Part shown: piece after piece, positions 44,533-55,100 of the stretch
Layout: each line of letters starts with the position of its first letter
Position numbering within the stretch: the stretch's first letter is position 1
NCBI RefSeq assembly: GCF_900113055.1
Contig: NZ_FONZ01000003.1
Location: 428,638-492,637, forward strand
From: Flavimobilis marinus
Lineage (GTDB): Bacteria; Actinomycetota; Actinomycetes; Actinomycetales; Cellulomonadaceae
Length of the DNA stretch: 64,000 nucleotides
Direction: 5' to 3'
Notes under the pieces: generated by a model
The model's input: only the letters and a program-made list of their open reading frames with translations
What the model was told of the DNA's origin: nothing
Databases searched by the model: none
Made by a program: the position numbers and the translations under genes

Positions 44533-47142
44533 TCACGGACGTGGGGCGGCGTGGACCGTGAGCCCTTCGTCACCCTCACCGCGGTCGACCACCACCGTGT
44601 CGCCGTCGACGACCGAGCCGTCGAGCAGCGCCCGCGCCAGCCGGTCACCGATCTCGCGCTGCACCACGCGCCGCAGCGGGCGCGCGCCGTAGGCCGGGTC
44701 GTAGCCGGCGAATGCGAGCCAGTCCCGGGCCTCGGGCGTCACGTCGAGGGTGAGGCGACGGTCGACGAGCCGAGACGCGAGCGAGTGCACCTGGAGCTCG
44801 ACGATCCGACCCAGGTCCTCGAGGTTCAGCGGGTCGAACACCACGATGTCGTCGAGGCGGTTCAGCAGCTCCGGCTTGAAGTGCGCCCGCACGGCGCTCA
44901 TGACGACCTCGTGCCGCGCGGTGTCGTCGAGCGTCGGGTCGACCAGCGCGTGGGACCCCAGGTTGGACGTCAGGACCAGGATCGTGGAACGGAAGTCGAC
45001 CGTCCGGCCCTGGCCGTCGGTGAGGCGACCGTCGTCGAGCACCTGCAGCAGCACGTCGAAGACCTCGGGGTGCGCCTTCTCGACCTCGTCGAGCAGCACC
45101 ACCGAGTACGGCCGACGTCGCACGGCCTCGGTGAGCTGGCCGCCCTCCTCGTACCCCACGTACCCGGGGGGCGCCCCCACGAGGCGCGCGACCGAGTGCT
45201 TCTCGCCGTACTCGGACATGTCGATCCGCACCATGGCTCGCTCGTCGTCGAACAGGAAGTCCGCGAGCGACTTCGCGAGCTCGGTCTTGCCGACGCCGGT
45301 GGGGCCGAGGAACAGGAACGAGCCGGTCGGCCGGTCAGGGTCCGAGACCCCCGCCCGGGCCCGGCGCACCGCGTCGGAGACTGCGGCGACGGCGCGCTGC
45401 TGGCCGATCAGACGGCCGCCGATCAGGTCCTCCATGCTCAGCAGCTTGGCGCTCTCGCCCTGCAGGAGCCGCCCGGCCGGGATGCCGGTCCAGGCCGCGA
45501 CGACCTCGGCGATCTCAGCGGCGTCGACCTTCTCGCCGACCAACCGGCCGGGATCGTCGTCGGACACCGGGGTGACCTCCGCCTCCTCCGCCTGGGCGAG
45601 CTCACGCTCGACCGTGGGGATCTCCCCGTACCGGATGCGGGACGCGGTCTCGAGGTCACCCTCGCGCACGGCGCGCTCCTGCTGGGAGCTCAGCTCGTCG
45701 AGCTTCTTGCGCAGCTCTCCGACGCGGTTGAAGCCGCCCTTCTCCCGCTCCCACCGGGCGTTGAGACCGGCGAGCTCCTCGCGGCGGTCTGCCAGCTGCG
45801 CGCGCAGCTCGGCGAGGCGCTGCACCGAGGCGGGGTCGTCGGCCTTGGACAGGGCGAGCTCCTCCATCTCGAGCCGCTTCACGGCGCGCTCGAGGGTGTC
45901 GATCTCGACGGGCGAGGAGTCCATCTCCATCCGCAGGCGCGAGGCGGCCTCGTCGACGAGGTCGATCGCCTTGTCGGGGAGCTGGCGCCCGGAGATGTAG
46001 CGGTGCGAGAGCGTCGCGGCCGCCACGAGCGCGCTGTCCGAGATGGTCACTCGGTGGTGCGCCTCGTAGCGGGACTTCAGGCCGCGGAGGATCGCCACGG
46101 TGTCCTCCACGCTGGGCTCGCCGACGAACACCTGCTGGAACCGGCGCTCGAGGGCAGGGTCCTTCTCGATGTGCTCGCGATACTCGTCGAGCGTCGTGGC
46201 ACCGACCATGCGGAGCTCACCGCGCGCGAGCATGGGCTTGAGCATGTTGCCGGCGTCCATCGACGAGTCCCCACCGGAGGCTCCCGCGCCGACGACGGTG
46301 TGCAGCTCGTCGATGAAGGTCACGACCTCGCCGTCCGAACCCTTGATCTCCTCGAGGACGGCCTTGAGCCGCTCCTCGAACTCGCCGCGGTACTTCGCGC
46401 CGGCGACCATGGCGGACAGGTCGAGCGAGATCAGCCGCTTGCCGCGCAGAGACTCGGGCACGTCGCCATCGACGATCCGCTGGGCGAGGCCCTCGACGAC
46501 GGCGGTCTTGCCGACGCCGGGCTCCCCGATCAGCACCGGGTTGTTCTTGGTGCGCCGCGACAGCACCTGGACCACGCGGCGGATCTCGGAGTCGCGCCCG
46601 ATCACGGGGTCGAGGCGCCCCTCGCGGGCGGCCTCCGTGAGGTCGACGCCGTACTGGGTGAGGGCCTTGTAGGTGCCCTCGGGGTTGGGCGAGGTCACGC
46701 GGGCGGTGCCGCGCACGCGCGGGAGCGCCGCACGCAACGCCTCCGGGGTGGCGCCGCCGCGGCGCAGCACCTCGGCGGCCGGGCTCGGCGTCGCGGCCGT
46801 GGCGAGCAGGAGGTGCTCGGCGGAGATGTACTCGTCGCCGAGGTCGGCGGCCTCCTTCCGCGCCGCGGCGAGGAGCTGGTCGAAGGCCCTGCTGGTGCCC
46901 GGCTCGCCCACGGCGCTGCCGGACGCCGAGGGGAGGGCGACGAACGCGGCGCGCGCGGCCCGGCCAAGCTCGTGACGGTCGGCGCCGACCGCGTCGAGCA
47001 GCCCGGTGGCCACGCCACCCTCCTGCTCGAGCAGCGCGCCGAGCAGGTGCACGGGCTCGATGCTCGGGTTGCCCGCCGCACCCGCGGACTGCACGGCGCT
47101 CTGCAGCGCCTCGTGGGACTTCGTCGTGAGCTTCATGTCCAT
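44533..47142 (-). CDS. clpB: ATP-dependent disaggregase ClpB
   Basis: An 869-residue Hsp100 unfoldase that rescues aggregated protein together with DnaK. It has the Clp N-domain (about 1-150), AAA1 with Walker [14 protein letters not shown], the coiled-coil middle domain (about 400-525, [20 protein letters not shown]) that separates ClpB from ClpA/C, AAA2 with [12 protein letters not shown], and a small C-terminal domain. Arg fingers and sensor motifs are intact. AGGAGG is 6 bases before ATG 47142. An HspR-type HAIR operator lies 49 bp upstream. Confidence 0.97.
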   Translation of the reverse strand: MDMKLTTKSHEALQSAVQSAGAAGNPSIEPVHLLGALLEQEGGVATGLLDAVGADRHELGRAARAAFVALPSASGSAVGEPGTSRAFDQLLAAARKEAADLGDEYISAEHLLLATAATPSPAAEVLRRGGATPEALRAALPRVRGTARVTSPNPEGTYKALTQYGVDLTEAAREGRLDPVIGRDSEIRRVVQVLSRRTKNNPVLIGEPGVGKTAVVEGLAQRIVDGDVPESLRGKRLISLDLSAMVAGAKYRGEFEERLKAVLEEIKGSDGEVVTFIDELHTVVGAGASGGDSSMDAGNMLKPMLARGELRMVGATTLDEYREHIEKDPALERRFQQVFVGEPSVEDTVAILRGLKSRYEAHHRVTISDSALVAAATLSHRYISGRQLPDKAIDLVDEAASRLRMEMDSSPVEIDTLERAVKRLEMEELALSKADDPASVQRLAELRAQLADRREELAGLNARWEREKGGFNRVGELRKKLDELSSQQERAVREGDLETASRIRYGEIPTVERELAQAEEAEVTPVSDDDPGRLVGEKVDAAEIAEVVAAWTGIPAGRLLQGESAKLLSMEDLIGGRLIGQQRAVAAVSDAVRRARAGVSDPDRPTGSFLFLGPTGVGKTELAKSLADFLFDDERAMVRIDMSEYGEKHSVARLVGAPPGYVGYEEGGQLTEAVRRRPYSVVLLDEVEKAHPEVFDVLLQVLDDGRLTDGQGRTVDFRSTILVLTSNLGSHALVDPTLDDTARHEVVMSAVRAHFKPELLNRLDDIVVFDPLNLEDLGRIVELQVHSLASRLVDRRLTLDVTPEARDWLAFAGYDPAYGARPLRRVVQREIGDRLARALLDGSVVDGDTVVVDRGEGDEGLTVHAAPRP

Positions 47143-47190
47143 GGGTTCCTCCTGGCGTAACAACGTCCTGCTCGGCCCAACGGCGTCAAC

Positions 47191-47211
47191 CTTGAGTCTA
47201 TTCCGCTCAAC
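47191..47211 (-). promoter_or_regulatory. HAIR (HspR) operator upstream of clpB
   Basis: The sequence CTTGAGT-n7-GCTCAAC matches the HspR consensus CTTGAGT-n7-ACTCAAG at 12 of 14 positions, with the correct 7-base spacer. It lies 49 bp upstream of clpB and within 100 bp of the divergent antitoxin-like gene. The hspR gene itself is not in the window. Confidence 0.75.
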
Positions 47212-47306
47212 TCTGTATCGCAGGGAACATCGTCGTCGTTCCAGATGCGCAGCGCAGACCGCCGGGGGAACCTGGGGGCACACGGACCGACCGAAGGAGA
47301 CACGTC

Positions 47307-47573
47307 ATGGGCATCGACGACCTGCGCAAGAAGGCCACCGGCTACCTCAACAGCGACAAGGGCGAGCAGGCGACGGACGCCGCGCTCGATCGCGCCGCCA
47401 GCCTGGTCGACGCCGGGACCGGGCGCAAGCACACCGACAAGATCACGCGCGGACGCGACACGCTCGACGAGAAGATCGGCACCGACGCCGCGCGCAAGGT
47501 CGAGTCGAGCGGCAGCACGCGCGCCGACACCGAGGACACGACCGGCACGGACACGCACCCGCCCGTGCCCTGA
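47307..47573 (+). CDS. MT0933-like antitoxin family protein (orphan)
   Basis: An 88-residue hydrophilic protein of the Rv0909/MT0933 antitoxin family. The conserved N-terminus has a GIDDLRKKATGYLNSDKGEQA region and DTLDEKIG. The remaining tail is Thr/Asp-rich and disordered. GAAGGAG precedes the ATG. In Mycobacterium tuberculosis the partner is an SRPBCC toxin (Rv0910). No such gene is adjacent here; the next gene is an alpha/beta hydrolase. It shares its upstream region with clpB. Function as an antitoxin is therefore doubtful. Confidence 0.65.
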   Translation: MGIDDLRKKATGYLNSDKGEQATDAALDRAASLVDAGTGRKHTDKITRGRDTLDEKIGTDAARKVESSGSTRADTEDTTGTDTHPPVP

Positions 47574-47667
47574 TCCCTCGCCGCGGCCGTGCGGCCGCTG
47601 CCTGCTGGCCCCGTCCCAGCCCCTCTGGCAGGATCGTCGCCAGACGACGACCAAGGGGATGGCGACG

Positions 47668-48642
47668 ATGAGTGCTGCACGAGAACGACGACGCGCATGG
47701 GAGCCCGACATCCTCGCCGGGCCCTGGGAAGCGCGATCGATCCCGCTCGGGTCGGACGCCGAGGGGCCGCTCGACGCGGTCCTCGTACGGGCTGGGGCTC
47801 CCGCGAGCACGCGCGCGGTCCTGTACCTGCACGGGTTCGTCGACTACTTCTTCCAGACCGCGATGGCCCAGAGCTTCATCGACGCCGGGTACGACTTCTA
47901 CGCGCTCGACCTGCGCAAGCACGGGCGGGCGCTCCGTCCGGGCCAGACGCCCAACTACGTCACCGAGCTCGCCGACTACGCGACCGAGCTCGACGAGGCC
48001 GAGCACATCATCCGGGTCGAGGACGAGCACACGGAGCTCGTCGTGCTCGGCCACTCCACCGGGGGCCTCGTCGCAAGCCTCTGGGCGCATGCCCGCCCCG
48101 GCCGCGTCACCGCCCTGGTGCTCAACTCCCCGTGGCTGGACCTCAACGAGTCCTGGTTCCACCGCGTCCTGCTGACGCCGGTCGTCGCGGCCTTCTCGCG
48201 CGTCTCGCCACGGACCGTCGTCGGCGGCCTCGCCGAGCACTACGGCCGCGCCCTGCACCGGGAGAGCGGCGGCGAGTGGGACTACGACCTCACGTGGAAG
48301 CCGCACGCGGGCTTCCCGGTCCGCGCGGCGTGGTTCAGCGCGGTGCGCCGTGGGCACGCCCGCGTCGCACGCGGCCTCGACATCGCCTGCCCGGTCCTCG
48401 TGTGCACGTCTGACGCCACGGGCGACAACCACGCGGCGCACGCCGCTGTGCTCTCGACCGACTCGGTCCTGTCCGTCGAGCAGATCCACGCCCGCGCCCC
48501 CAGGCTCGGCCGCGATGTCACGGTGGTCGAGGTCCCGGGCGGGGCCCACGACCTCGCGCTCTCACCCGAGCCGGCGCGCACGCAGTACCTCAACCTCGTG
48601 CACCACTGGCTGGAGCGCCGTAGCGCGACGCGCAGCCGCTGA
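47668..48642 (+). CDS. Alpha/beta hydrolase (monoacylglycerol-lipase-like)
   Basis: A 324-residue serine hydrolase with a Hydrolase_4 (lysophospholipase-like) pattern. LYLHGFVDYFFQTAMAQSFIDAGYDFYALDLRKHGRA is the N-terminal core, VLGHSTGGLVASLWA the nucleophile elbow, LVCTSDATGDN the acid region and VPGGAHDLALSP the base His. ATG 47668 follows AAGGGG; an ATG at 47659 is less well spaced. There is no signal peptide, so it is cytoplasmic. Substrate is unknown. It is convergent with the Mnh antiporter operon. Confidence 0.85.
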   Translation: MSAARERRRAWEPDILAGPWEARSIPLGSDAEGPLDAVLVRAGAPASTRAVLYLHGFVDYFFQTAMAQSFIDAGYDFYALDLRKHGRALRPGQTPNYVTELADYATELDEAEHIIRVEDEHTELVVLGHSTGGLVASLWAHARPGRVTALVLNSPWLDLNESWFHRVLLTPVVAAFSRVSPRTVVGGLAEHYGRALHRESGGEWDYDLTWKPHAGFPVRAAWFSAVRRGHARVARGLDIACPVLVCTSDATGDNHAAHAAVLSTDSVLSVEQIHARAPRLGRDVTVVEVPGGAHDLALSPEPARTQYLNLVHHWLERRSATRSR

Positions 48643-48672
48643 CCGTCCGACGGGCTGCGCCGGCGCCGCTCG

Positions 48673-49092
48673 TCAGCCCTGCTCGTCCGATCGCTCGGGG
48701 TCCTGCGCCGCCAACGCCGTGAGCTCGCTGCGGTGCTCGAAGATGCCCGCGGCGTCGAGGTCGGAGGTGAGGTCGTCGAGCACCAGGTCGTCCGTGCGCA
48801 CCTTGCCCGTGCGGTAGCCCGCCCGGCCGACCATGTGCGCGGCCACCGGTGACGTGAGCATCTGGAAGAGCACCACGAGGACGATCACCACGAAGACCGC
48901 GACCGTGCGCAGCCGGAGCTCGAGACCGAGGAGCATCAGCATGAGCCCGAGCACCTGCGGCTTGGTCCCCGCGTGCATCCGCGCGAGCAGCTCCGGGAAC
49001 CGCAGGACGCCAACGCCTGCGGCGAGCGACAGGAACGCGCCCGCCAGGAAGCAAACCGCGGCCAGCACGTCGAGCACGGAATCGAGGGTCAT
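48673..49092 (-). CDS. mnhG: Na+/H+ antiporter subunit MnhG
   Basis: A 139-residue Mrp/Mnh subunit G with three N-terminal helices, including LGVLRFPELLARMHAGTKPQVLGLMLMLLGL, the subunit's signature, and LVVLFQMLTSPVAAHMVGRAGY. A 45-residue acidic cytoplasmic tail is longer than in most family members. It is the last gene of the operon, overlapping mnhF by 1 bp. Confidence 0.92.
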   Translation of the reverse strand: MTLDSVLDVLAAVCFLAGAFLSLAAGVGVLRFPELLARMHAGTKPQVLGLMLMLLGLELRLRTVAVFVVIVLVVLFQMLTSPVAAHMVGRAGYRTGKVRTDDLVLDDLTSDLDAAGIFEHRSELTALAAQDPERSDEQG

Positions 49093-49514
49093 CAGCGCAC
49101 CGCCCCGTCCGCGCCGCCGCCGTGGTGCTCGGACTCCTCGGCCGAGGCGCGCGTGCGCTCGGGCGTGTTCTCGAGCTCCAGGGCGCGCGCCTGCGCCTCC
49201 TCCTGGCGCGCCACCTCGAGCGCGGCCTCCTCCCGGGTGAGGATGCGACCCGCGTCCTCCGGCTCGACGGCCGCGAACCGCGCGATCGTCACCGAGCTGA
49301 CGAAGCCCACCATCGAGAGCACCACGATGATCGGCAGCGTGTCGGTGCGCCGGTGCCAGCCCGCCTCGAGCGCGAGGGCGCCGACGAGCGTGGCGGTGAG
49401 GACGTCGAGCGCGACCGTGCGGTCGAGCATGGTCGGGCCGCGCTCCACCCGGACCAGGGCGAGCACGGCGCCGGTGAAGAGGAACGCCCCGGCGACGATC
49501 ACGGCGTAGATCAT
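49092..49514 (-). CDS. mnhF: Na+/H+ antiporter subunit MnhF
   Basis: A 140-residue subunit F with three helices (YAVIVAGAFLFTGAVLALVRVERGPTMLDRTVALDVL is the signature). A charged tail of about 50 residues follows, unusually long compared with Bacillus MrpF (about 90 residues). It overlaps mnhE by 4 bp. ATG 49514 is the only sensible start. Confidence 0.92.
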   Translation of the reverse strand: MIYAVIVAGAFLFTGAVLALVRVERGPTMLDRTVALDVLTATLVGALALEAGWHRRTDTLPIIVVLSMVGFVSSVTIARFAAVEPEDAGRILTREEAALEVARQEEAQARALELENTPERTRASAEESEHHGGGADGAVR

Positions 49515-50080
49515 GCGGATGCCTCCTGCCGCGGGTGGCGGGCCAGACCGGCCCGGGCGAGCTCGTCGTCGGACGCCATGGCGCGCAGGACGCGCGCCTC
49601 GAGGTCGAGCGTGTGCTGGCGCACCTTGTCGGCACCGCCGTGCGCCTCGAGGTCGAGGACGTGCAGGTAGAGCATGCCGGTGAGGCGGTGCGCCTCGATC
49701 ACGAGCGACCCGGGGACGAGCGAGCTCAGCTCGGCGGTGATGGTCAGGTAGAGGTCCGCGGGGTTGCGCAGCTTGACCCCGATGACCGCGCCGCGCGGCG
49801 TGAACCGCGGGTTGAGCGCCTGCCCCGCGACCTGGAACGACGCCACGGTGAGCTCGGACAAGAAGTACCCGGCGAGCACCAGGAACGGCCACGGGCGCAC
49901 GCGCACGCGGAACCCGATCGCGGGCAGGGGGAACGCGTACGTCACGACGAAGCCCACGACGACACCCGCGAGGACGTTGCCGACCGTGAGGTCGCCCCAG
50001 AGGAGCGTCCAGACGACCGCGAGCCACAGGGCGGTCGGCCACTGCCGGAAGAAGCCGCGCCGGCGGGGGTGCAGGGTCAT
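49511..50080 (-). CDS. mnhE: Na+/H+ antiporter subunit MnhE
   Basis: A 189-residue subunit E with four short N-terminal helices (LWLAVVWTLLWGDLTVGNVLAGVVVGFVVTYAFP) and a soluble C-terminal region (SLVPGSLVIEAHRLTGMLYLHVLDLEAHGG), typical of MrpE. It overlaps mnhD and mnhF by 4 bp each. Confidence 0.93.
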   Translation of the reverse strand: MTLHPRRRGFFRQWPTALWLAVVWTLLWGDLTVGNVLAGVVVGFVVTYAFPLPAIGFRVRVRPWPFLVLAGYFLSELTVASFQVAGQALNPRFTPRGAVIGVKLRNPADLYLTITAELSSLVPGSLVIEAHRLTGMLYLHVLDLEAHGGADKVRQHTLDLEARVLRAMASDDELARAGLARHPRQEASA

Positions 50081-51654
50081 GGCGCCTCCTCCCCCTCGAC
50101 GTCGACGTCGTCGGCCGCGCCCTCGTCCACCACGTCGTTGGACTCACCCTGACCGCGCAGGCCGTCGGGCAGGACCGCGCCCACGTACTCCGCCCGGTTG
50201 ATCAGCGTCGACGCAGCACGTTCCGCGTAGGAGTACAGGGGTCCCGCGAGCACGGTGAGCGAGAGACCGACGGCCACGAGAGCCGCCGTCGGGCCGACCA
50301 TGCCGCGCGGCAGGCGCATCGGCTGGATCTCCTCCGGCGGGGTCTGCCAGAACGCCTTGTTCCAGGCCTTGACGATCGCGTACAGGGTGAGGATCGACGT
50401 CAGGAGGCTGCCCACGACCAGGGTGATCGCGAGCGGTGTGCCGACCGCGACGCCGCTCTGCAGGAGGCCGACCTTCCCGAGGAAGCCAGACATCGGCGGG
50501 ATTCCTGCGAGGTTCATCGCGGGGATGAAGAACAGGATCGCGAGCCCGGGTGCGATCTTCGCGAGCCCGCCCAGCTTGTCGAGCGACGTCGTCCCGCCCT
50601 GGCGTTCCATGAGCCCGACCACGAGGAACAGGGTGGTCTGCACGGTGATGTGGTGCGCCACGTAGAAGATGGCGGCCGCCATGCCAGCCTCGGTCCCGAG
50701 CGAGATGCCGAAGATCATGTACCCGATGTGGCTGACGAGCGTGAACGAGAGCAGACGTTTGATGTCGTGCTGCGCGACCGCGCCGAGGATGCCGATCACC
50801 ATGGTCAGCAGCGCCGCCCACATGAGCAGGCCGTTGATCTGCCCGTCGGGGAAGATCAGGGACTGCGTGCGGATGATCGCGTAGACGCCGACCTTCGTCA
50901 GCAGGCCCGCGAAGACCGCCGTCACCGGTGCCGGCGCCGTCGGGTAGGAGTCGGGCAGCCACGCGGACAGCGGGAAGATCGCGGCCTTGATCGCGAAGGC
51001 GAGCGTGAGCAGGATCTCCAGGCTCATCCGCACGCCGGGGTCGATGTCGGCCATCCGGTTGGCGAGCTGGGCCAGGTTGACCGTGCCTGCCGCCGCGTAG
51101 ATGAGCGCGATCGAGACGAGGAACAGCACCGACGACACGAGCGCGACGACGACGTAGATCGTCCCCGCCCGGATGCGCTCGCCGGTCCCCCCGAGCGTCA
51201 GCAGCACGTACGACGCCGCGAGGAGGATCTCGAAGCCGACGTACAAGTTGAACAGGTCGCCGGTGAGGAAGGCGTTGGAGACGCCAGCCGCCAGGACGAG
51301 GTAGGTGGGGTGGTAGATCGCGAGCGGGGCGGCGTCGTCCCCGTCGGCGACACCCTGGGCGAGCGAGTAGATCAGGACGCACAGCAGTACGGCGCTCGAG
51401 ACCGTGACCATGAGCGCGGACAAGCGGTCCGCGACCAGGTCGATCCCGACCGGTGCCGCCCATCCTCCGATGTCGATCACCACGGGCCCGTTGTCCGCCG
51501 CGAACAGCAGGACTACACCGATCGCGAGCATGAGGCTCAGCACCGTGACGCTGATGATGCGCTGGACCTGCGCGTGGCGCCACATCGCGAGGGCAAGACC
51601 GGCCCCGAGCAGCGGCAGCATCACCGGCAGCGGGACGAGCAGCGCCGGCGTCAC
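50077..51654 (-). CDS. mnhD: Na+/H+ antiporter subunit MnhD
   Basis: A 525-residue, about 14-helix proton-translocating subunit homologous to NuoM/NuoN. Motifs are FLTGDLFNLYVGFEILLAASYVLLTLGG, LPDSYPTAPAPVTAVFAGLLTKVGVYAI (conserved membrane Lys) and AQHDIKRLLSFTLVSHIGYM. The C-terminal 45 residues are acidic. The GTG start overlaps the mnhC stop by 4 bp. Confidence 0.95.
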   Translation of the reverse strand: MTPALLVPLPVMLPLLGAGLALAMWRHAQVQRIISVTVLSLMLAIGVVLLFAADNGPVVIDIGGWAAPVGIDLVADRLSALMVTVSSAVLLCVLIYSLAQGVADGDDAAPLAIYHPTYLVLAAGVSNAFLTGDLFNLYVGFEILLAASYVLLTLGGTGERIRAGTIYVVVALVSSVLFLVSIALIYAAAGTVNLAQLANRMADIDPGVRMSLEILLTLAFAIKAAIFPLSAWLPDSYPTAPAPVTAVFAGLLTKVGVYAIIRTQSLIFPDGQINGLLMWAALLTMVIGILGAVAQHDIKRLLSFTLVSHIGYMIFGISLGTEAGMAAAIFYVAHHITVQTTLFLVVGLMERQGGTTSLDKLGGLAKIAPGLAILFFIPAMNLAGIPPMSGFLGKVGLLQSGVAVGTPLAITLVVGSLLTSILTLYAIVKAWNKAFWQTPPEEIQPMRLPRGMVGPTAALVAVGLSLTVLAGPLYSYAERAASTLINRAEYVGAVLPDGLRGQGESNDVVDEGAADDVDVEGEEAP

Positions 51655-52124
51655 CGGGCCTCCTCCGTCGTCTCGTCGCGGGTGTCGGCGGCGTCGTCGT
51701 CGAGCGTGCCCTCAGGCTCGTCGGAGTCGGAGTCCGTGTAGGTGGGGGCGTTCACCGCGGCCTTACGGGCGATCCGGCGGTCCTCGAGGTCGTCCTGCAC
51801 CTCGTCGTGGCCGTTAAGCTGCCACGAGCGGTAGGCCATCGACAGCACGAACGCCGCGATGCCGAGCGTGATGACGATCGCGGTCAGGACCATCGCCTGC
51901 GGCAGCGGGTCGCTCATCTCCGACGGATCGGTGCTCCCGACGATCGGGGCGCGTCCCGCGTTGCCGCCGGCCACCAGGAACAGCAGGTTAGCGCCGTTGC
52001 TGATGATCAGCACGCCGAGCAGGACGCGGGACAGGCTGCGCTCCAGCAGCAGGTACACGCCCGCGGCGAAGAGCACGCCGATGACGACGACGAGGACGAT
52101 GTTCGGGCTCATGTCGAAGCTCAT
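51651..52124 (-). CDS. mnhC: Na+/H+ antiporter subunit MnhC
   Basis: A 157-residue subunit C, similar to NuoK, with three helices (VVIGVLFAAGVYLLLERSLSRVLLGVLIISNGANLLFL, LPQAMVLTAIVITLGIAAFVLSM). A 50-residue acidic tail follows. It overlaps the mnhA stop by 4 bp. Confidence 0.94.
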   Translation of the reverse strand: MSFDMSPNIVLVVVIGVLFAAGVYLLLERSLSRVLLGVLIISNGANLLFLVAGGNAGRAPIVGSTDPSEMSDPLPQAMVLTAIVITLGIAAFVLSMAYRSWQLNGHDEVQDDLEDRRIARKAAVNAPTYTDSDSDEPEGTLDDDAADTRDETTEEAR

Positions 52125-55100
52125 GCCGCGCCCCCGTCCTGGGTCGAGGAGTGCCCCGTCGTCGACGCCTGCGCGGCGCCGTAGCCCCCGTCGGACAGCA
52201 GCGTGTCGCCGGTGCGTCCGCCACCCTCGCCGTCGTCGCCGCGGTCCGCGTGGCGGTCGACCTCCGCCCCGAGCGAGCGCAGGATGTCGAGGACCAGGCC
52301 GATCACCACCAGGTAGACGCCGATGTCGAAGAAGAGCGAGGTGACGAGCTTGACGTGCCCGAAGAGCGGGACGTCGGTCTCGACGATGAAGCTCTGCAGC
52401 GGCTCGCCCCCGAAGGCGAGCGGGATGAGGCCGACGCCGACGCTGAGGAAGAGTCCGGCACCGAGCAGGAGCCCGGGGTGCACGGGGGCTGCCTCGCCGA
52501 GCTCGTACCGCCCGCCCGCGAGGTAGCGGATGATGATCGCGATGCCGGTCACGAGGCCGGCCGCGAAGCCGCCGCCGGGTGCGTTGTGCCCCGAGAACAG
52601 CAGGAACATCGCGAGCACGATCATCGAGTGGAACAGCAGGCGCGTCGCGACCTCGAACACCACGGACCGGCGCTGCGGCGCGAGCGTCCGTCCCGCGGCC
52701 AGCCACACGCGCGACCGCGTGGCCCGCTCGAGGATCTCGGAGCGGGCGCGCTCGTCCGTGCGGGCCGAGTCCGGCAGCAGACCCAGCGCGGCGTTGACGC
52801 GCACCAGCTCGTTGGGGTCTGCGTCGTCGGGGTCGGGCGCCCGGAGGATCGCGCCGCTGCGCATCCGCAGGAAGACCAGGCTCGCGACGCCGGTCGCGGC
52901 GACGAGCAGCACGGAGATCTCGCCCATCGTGTCCCAGGCGCGCATGTCGACGAGCGTGACGTTGACGATGTTCTTGCCGCCGCCGTAGACGTAGGCCTCG
53001 TCGGGAAAGTCCACCGAGACGGGCGTGGCCGAGCGCAGGCCGGGCGCGACGAGCGCGAACGCGGCCATCGTGACCCCGACAGCGACGCCGATCGCCAGGC
53101 GCAGGTACCGGCTGCCAGCCAGCGGGCGGTTGGAGAAGTAGGCCGGCAGGCGGCGCAGGACGAGGACGAACACCACGAGCGTGATGGTCTCGACGAGGAC
53201 CTGGGTCAGGGCGAGGTCGGGGGCGCCGTGGATCATGAACAGCACGGCGACGCCGTAGCCGCTGACCCCCACGAGCAGGACCGCCTTGAGGCGGCGGCGG
53301 GCGCGGGCGGCGAGGACGGCCGAGACCACGACCACGATGCCCGCGAGCGCCTGCACCGGGCTGTCCCACAGCCGCACCTCGCCGGGCCCGACGCCCGACA
53401 GCAGCAACGTGCCGCCCGAGAGCACCACGGTCGTCAGCAGGATCACGCCGAGGTAGAAGGGCAGGGAACCACGCTGGGTGAGGGCGGTGACGTCGGCGGC
53501 GATCTCGTCGAGCAGCCGCATCGACCGGCGGTACACCCGGTCGGCCTCGACGCCGCGAGGGATGCGGTGCTGCAGCCGCTCGACCGGCTTGCGCCACCAG
53601 AACAGCGCGATCCCGGAGCCGACGACGACGACGGTGAGCCAGAAGGCGGGACCCGCGCCGCCCCAGAGCGTGAGGTGACCGTCCTCGCCCGGGTACAGGG
53701 CCGCGTGCGGCGCGAGGAGGTCCTCCCCCAGGTGCGGGACGAGCGCGGAGGCGAGGCCCAGCACCGCGAGGATGAGCGGCGGCCAGACCATGAGCCGGGA
53801 CTGACGGTGGATCTGCGCCGGGTCGATGGGGCACGCGTCGGGGTCGGTCGCCGCCGTGAGGTCCGTCGCAGACTTGGTCCAGAACGCCCCCCACCAGAAC
53901 CGCAGCCCGTACGCGAAGGTCAGCGCGGAGCCCCCCACGACCGCGACGATCACGTAGGTGGACACCCACGCCGGGAGGTTGCCCGCGCCGTCGTGCACGA
54001 GAGACTCGAGCGCTGCTTCCTTGGCGACGTAGCCCGCGAGCGGCGGCAGGCCGATCATCGAGGCGGTGGCGAGCGCGCCGGCGAGCGCGGTGACAGGCAG
54101 GGCGCGCCCCACGCCCGTGAGACGGCGCAGGTCACGGGTGCCGGTGGCCGCGTCCACGATGCCGGTGACCAGGAACAGCGAGGCCTTGAACATGGCGTGG
54201 GCGCCGAGCATCGCGAGCCCGGCGAGCGCGGCGCTGCGCGTCCCCAGGCCGACGAGCAGGATGATCAGCCCGAGCTGCGACACGGTGCCGAACGCGAGCA
54301 CGAGCTTGAGGTCCTGCTGCCGCAGCGCGCGGTAGCCACCGAGCAGCAGCGTGCCGGTGCCGAGCGCCACGACCAGGCCCTGCCACACGGCGTGCTCGCC
54401 GAACGCGGGCGCGAACCGCGCGACCAGGTAGACGCCGGCCTTCACCATCGCGGCGGCGTGCAGGTACGCGCTCACGGGCGTCGGGGCCGCCATCGCCGCG
54501 GGGAGCCAGAAGTGGAACGGGATCAGGGCGGCCTTGGTCGCAGCGCCGACGAGCAGGCAGACGATGGCCACGGTCGCGGCGGTGCCCCCGGGCGGCGCAG
54601 CCACGACCTCGGACATCCGGTACGTCCCGGCCGCCTCGCCGAGGACGACCACACCACCGAGCATCACGAGGCCGCCCATGGTGGTGACGATGATCGCCTG
54701 CATGGCGGCACGCCGGCTCGCCTTGCGGTCGGCATAGTGGCCGATCAGGAGGTAGGAGAAGACGGTCGTGAGCTCCCAGAACACGAACAGGAGCAGCAGG
54801 TCGTCGCTGACGACGAGGCCCACCATCGCACCGGCGAACCCGACGAGCACCGCACCGAACCGCCGCTGGCCGGACGCCGCGGCCGAGAAGTACGCCGAGC
54901 AGTAGACGAGCACGAGCGCACCGACACCGCCGACGATCAGCATCATCAGCCAGGCGAGCGTATCCATGCGGAAGGCCAGCTCGAGCTGCAGCGCGGGGAT
55001 CCACTCGACGACGGCGGTGGGGTGGTCACCGCGCATCACGGCAGCCGTGTGGGCAGCGGCGTAGACCGCGGCCGACGCCGGCGCGAGCGCGAGCAGCAGG

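Noticed and set aside
44392..47160. A 922-codon open frame on the plus strand
   Set aside because: It is the antisense shadow of clpB in very GC-rich DNA, with no recognisable motif.
47668..48642. Alpha/beta hydrolase as toxin partner of the antitoxin-like protein
   Set aside because: MT0933-type antitoxins pair with SRPBCC proteins, and the 94-bp gap and hydrolase fold do not fit.
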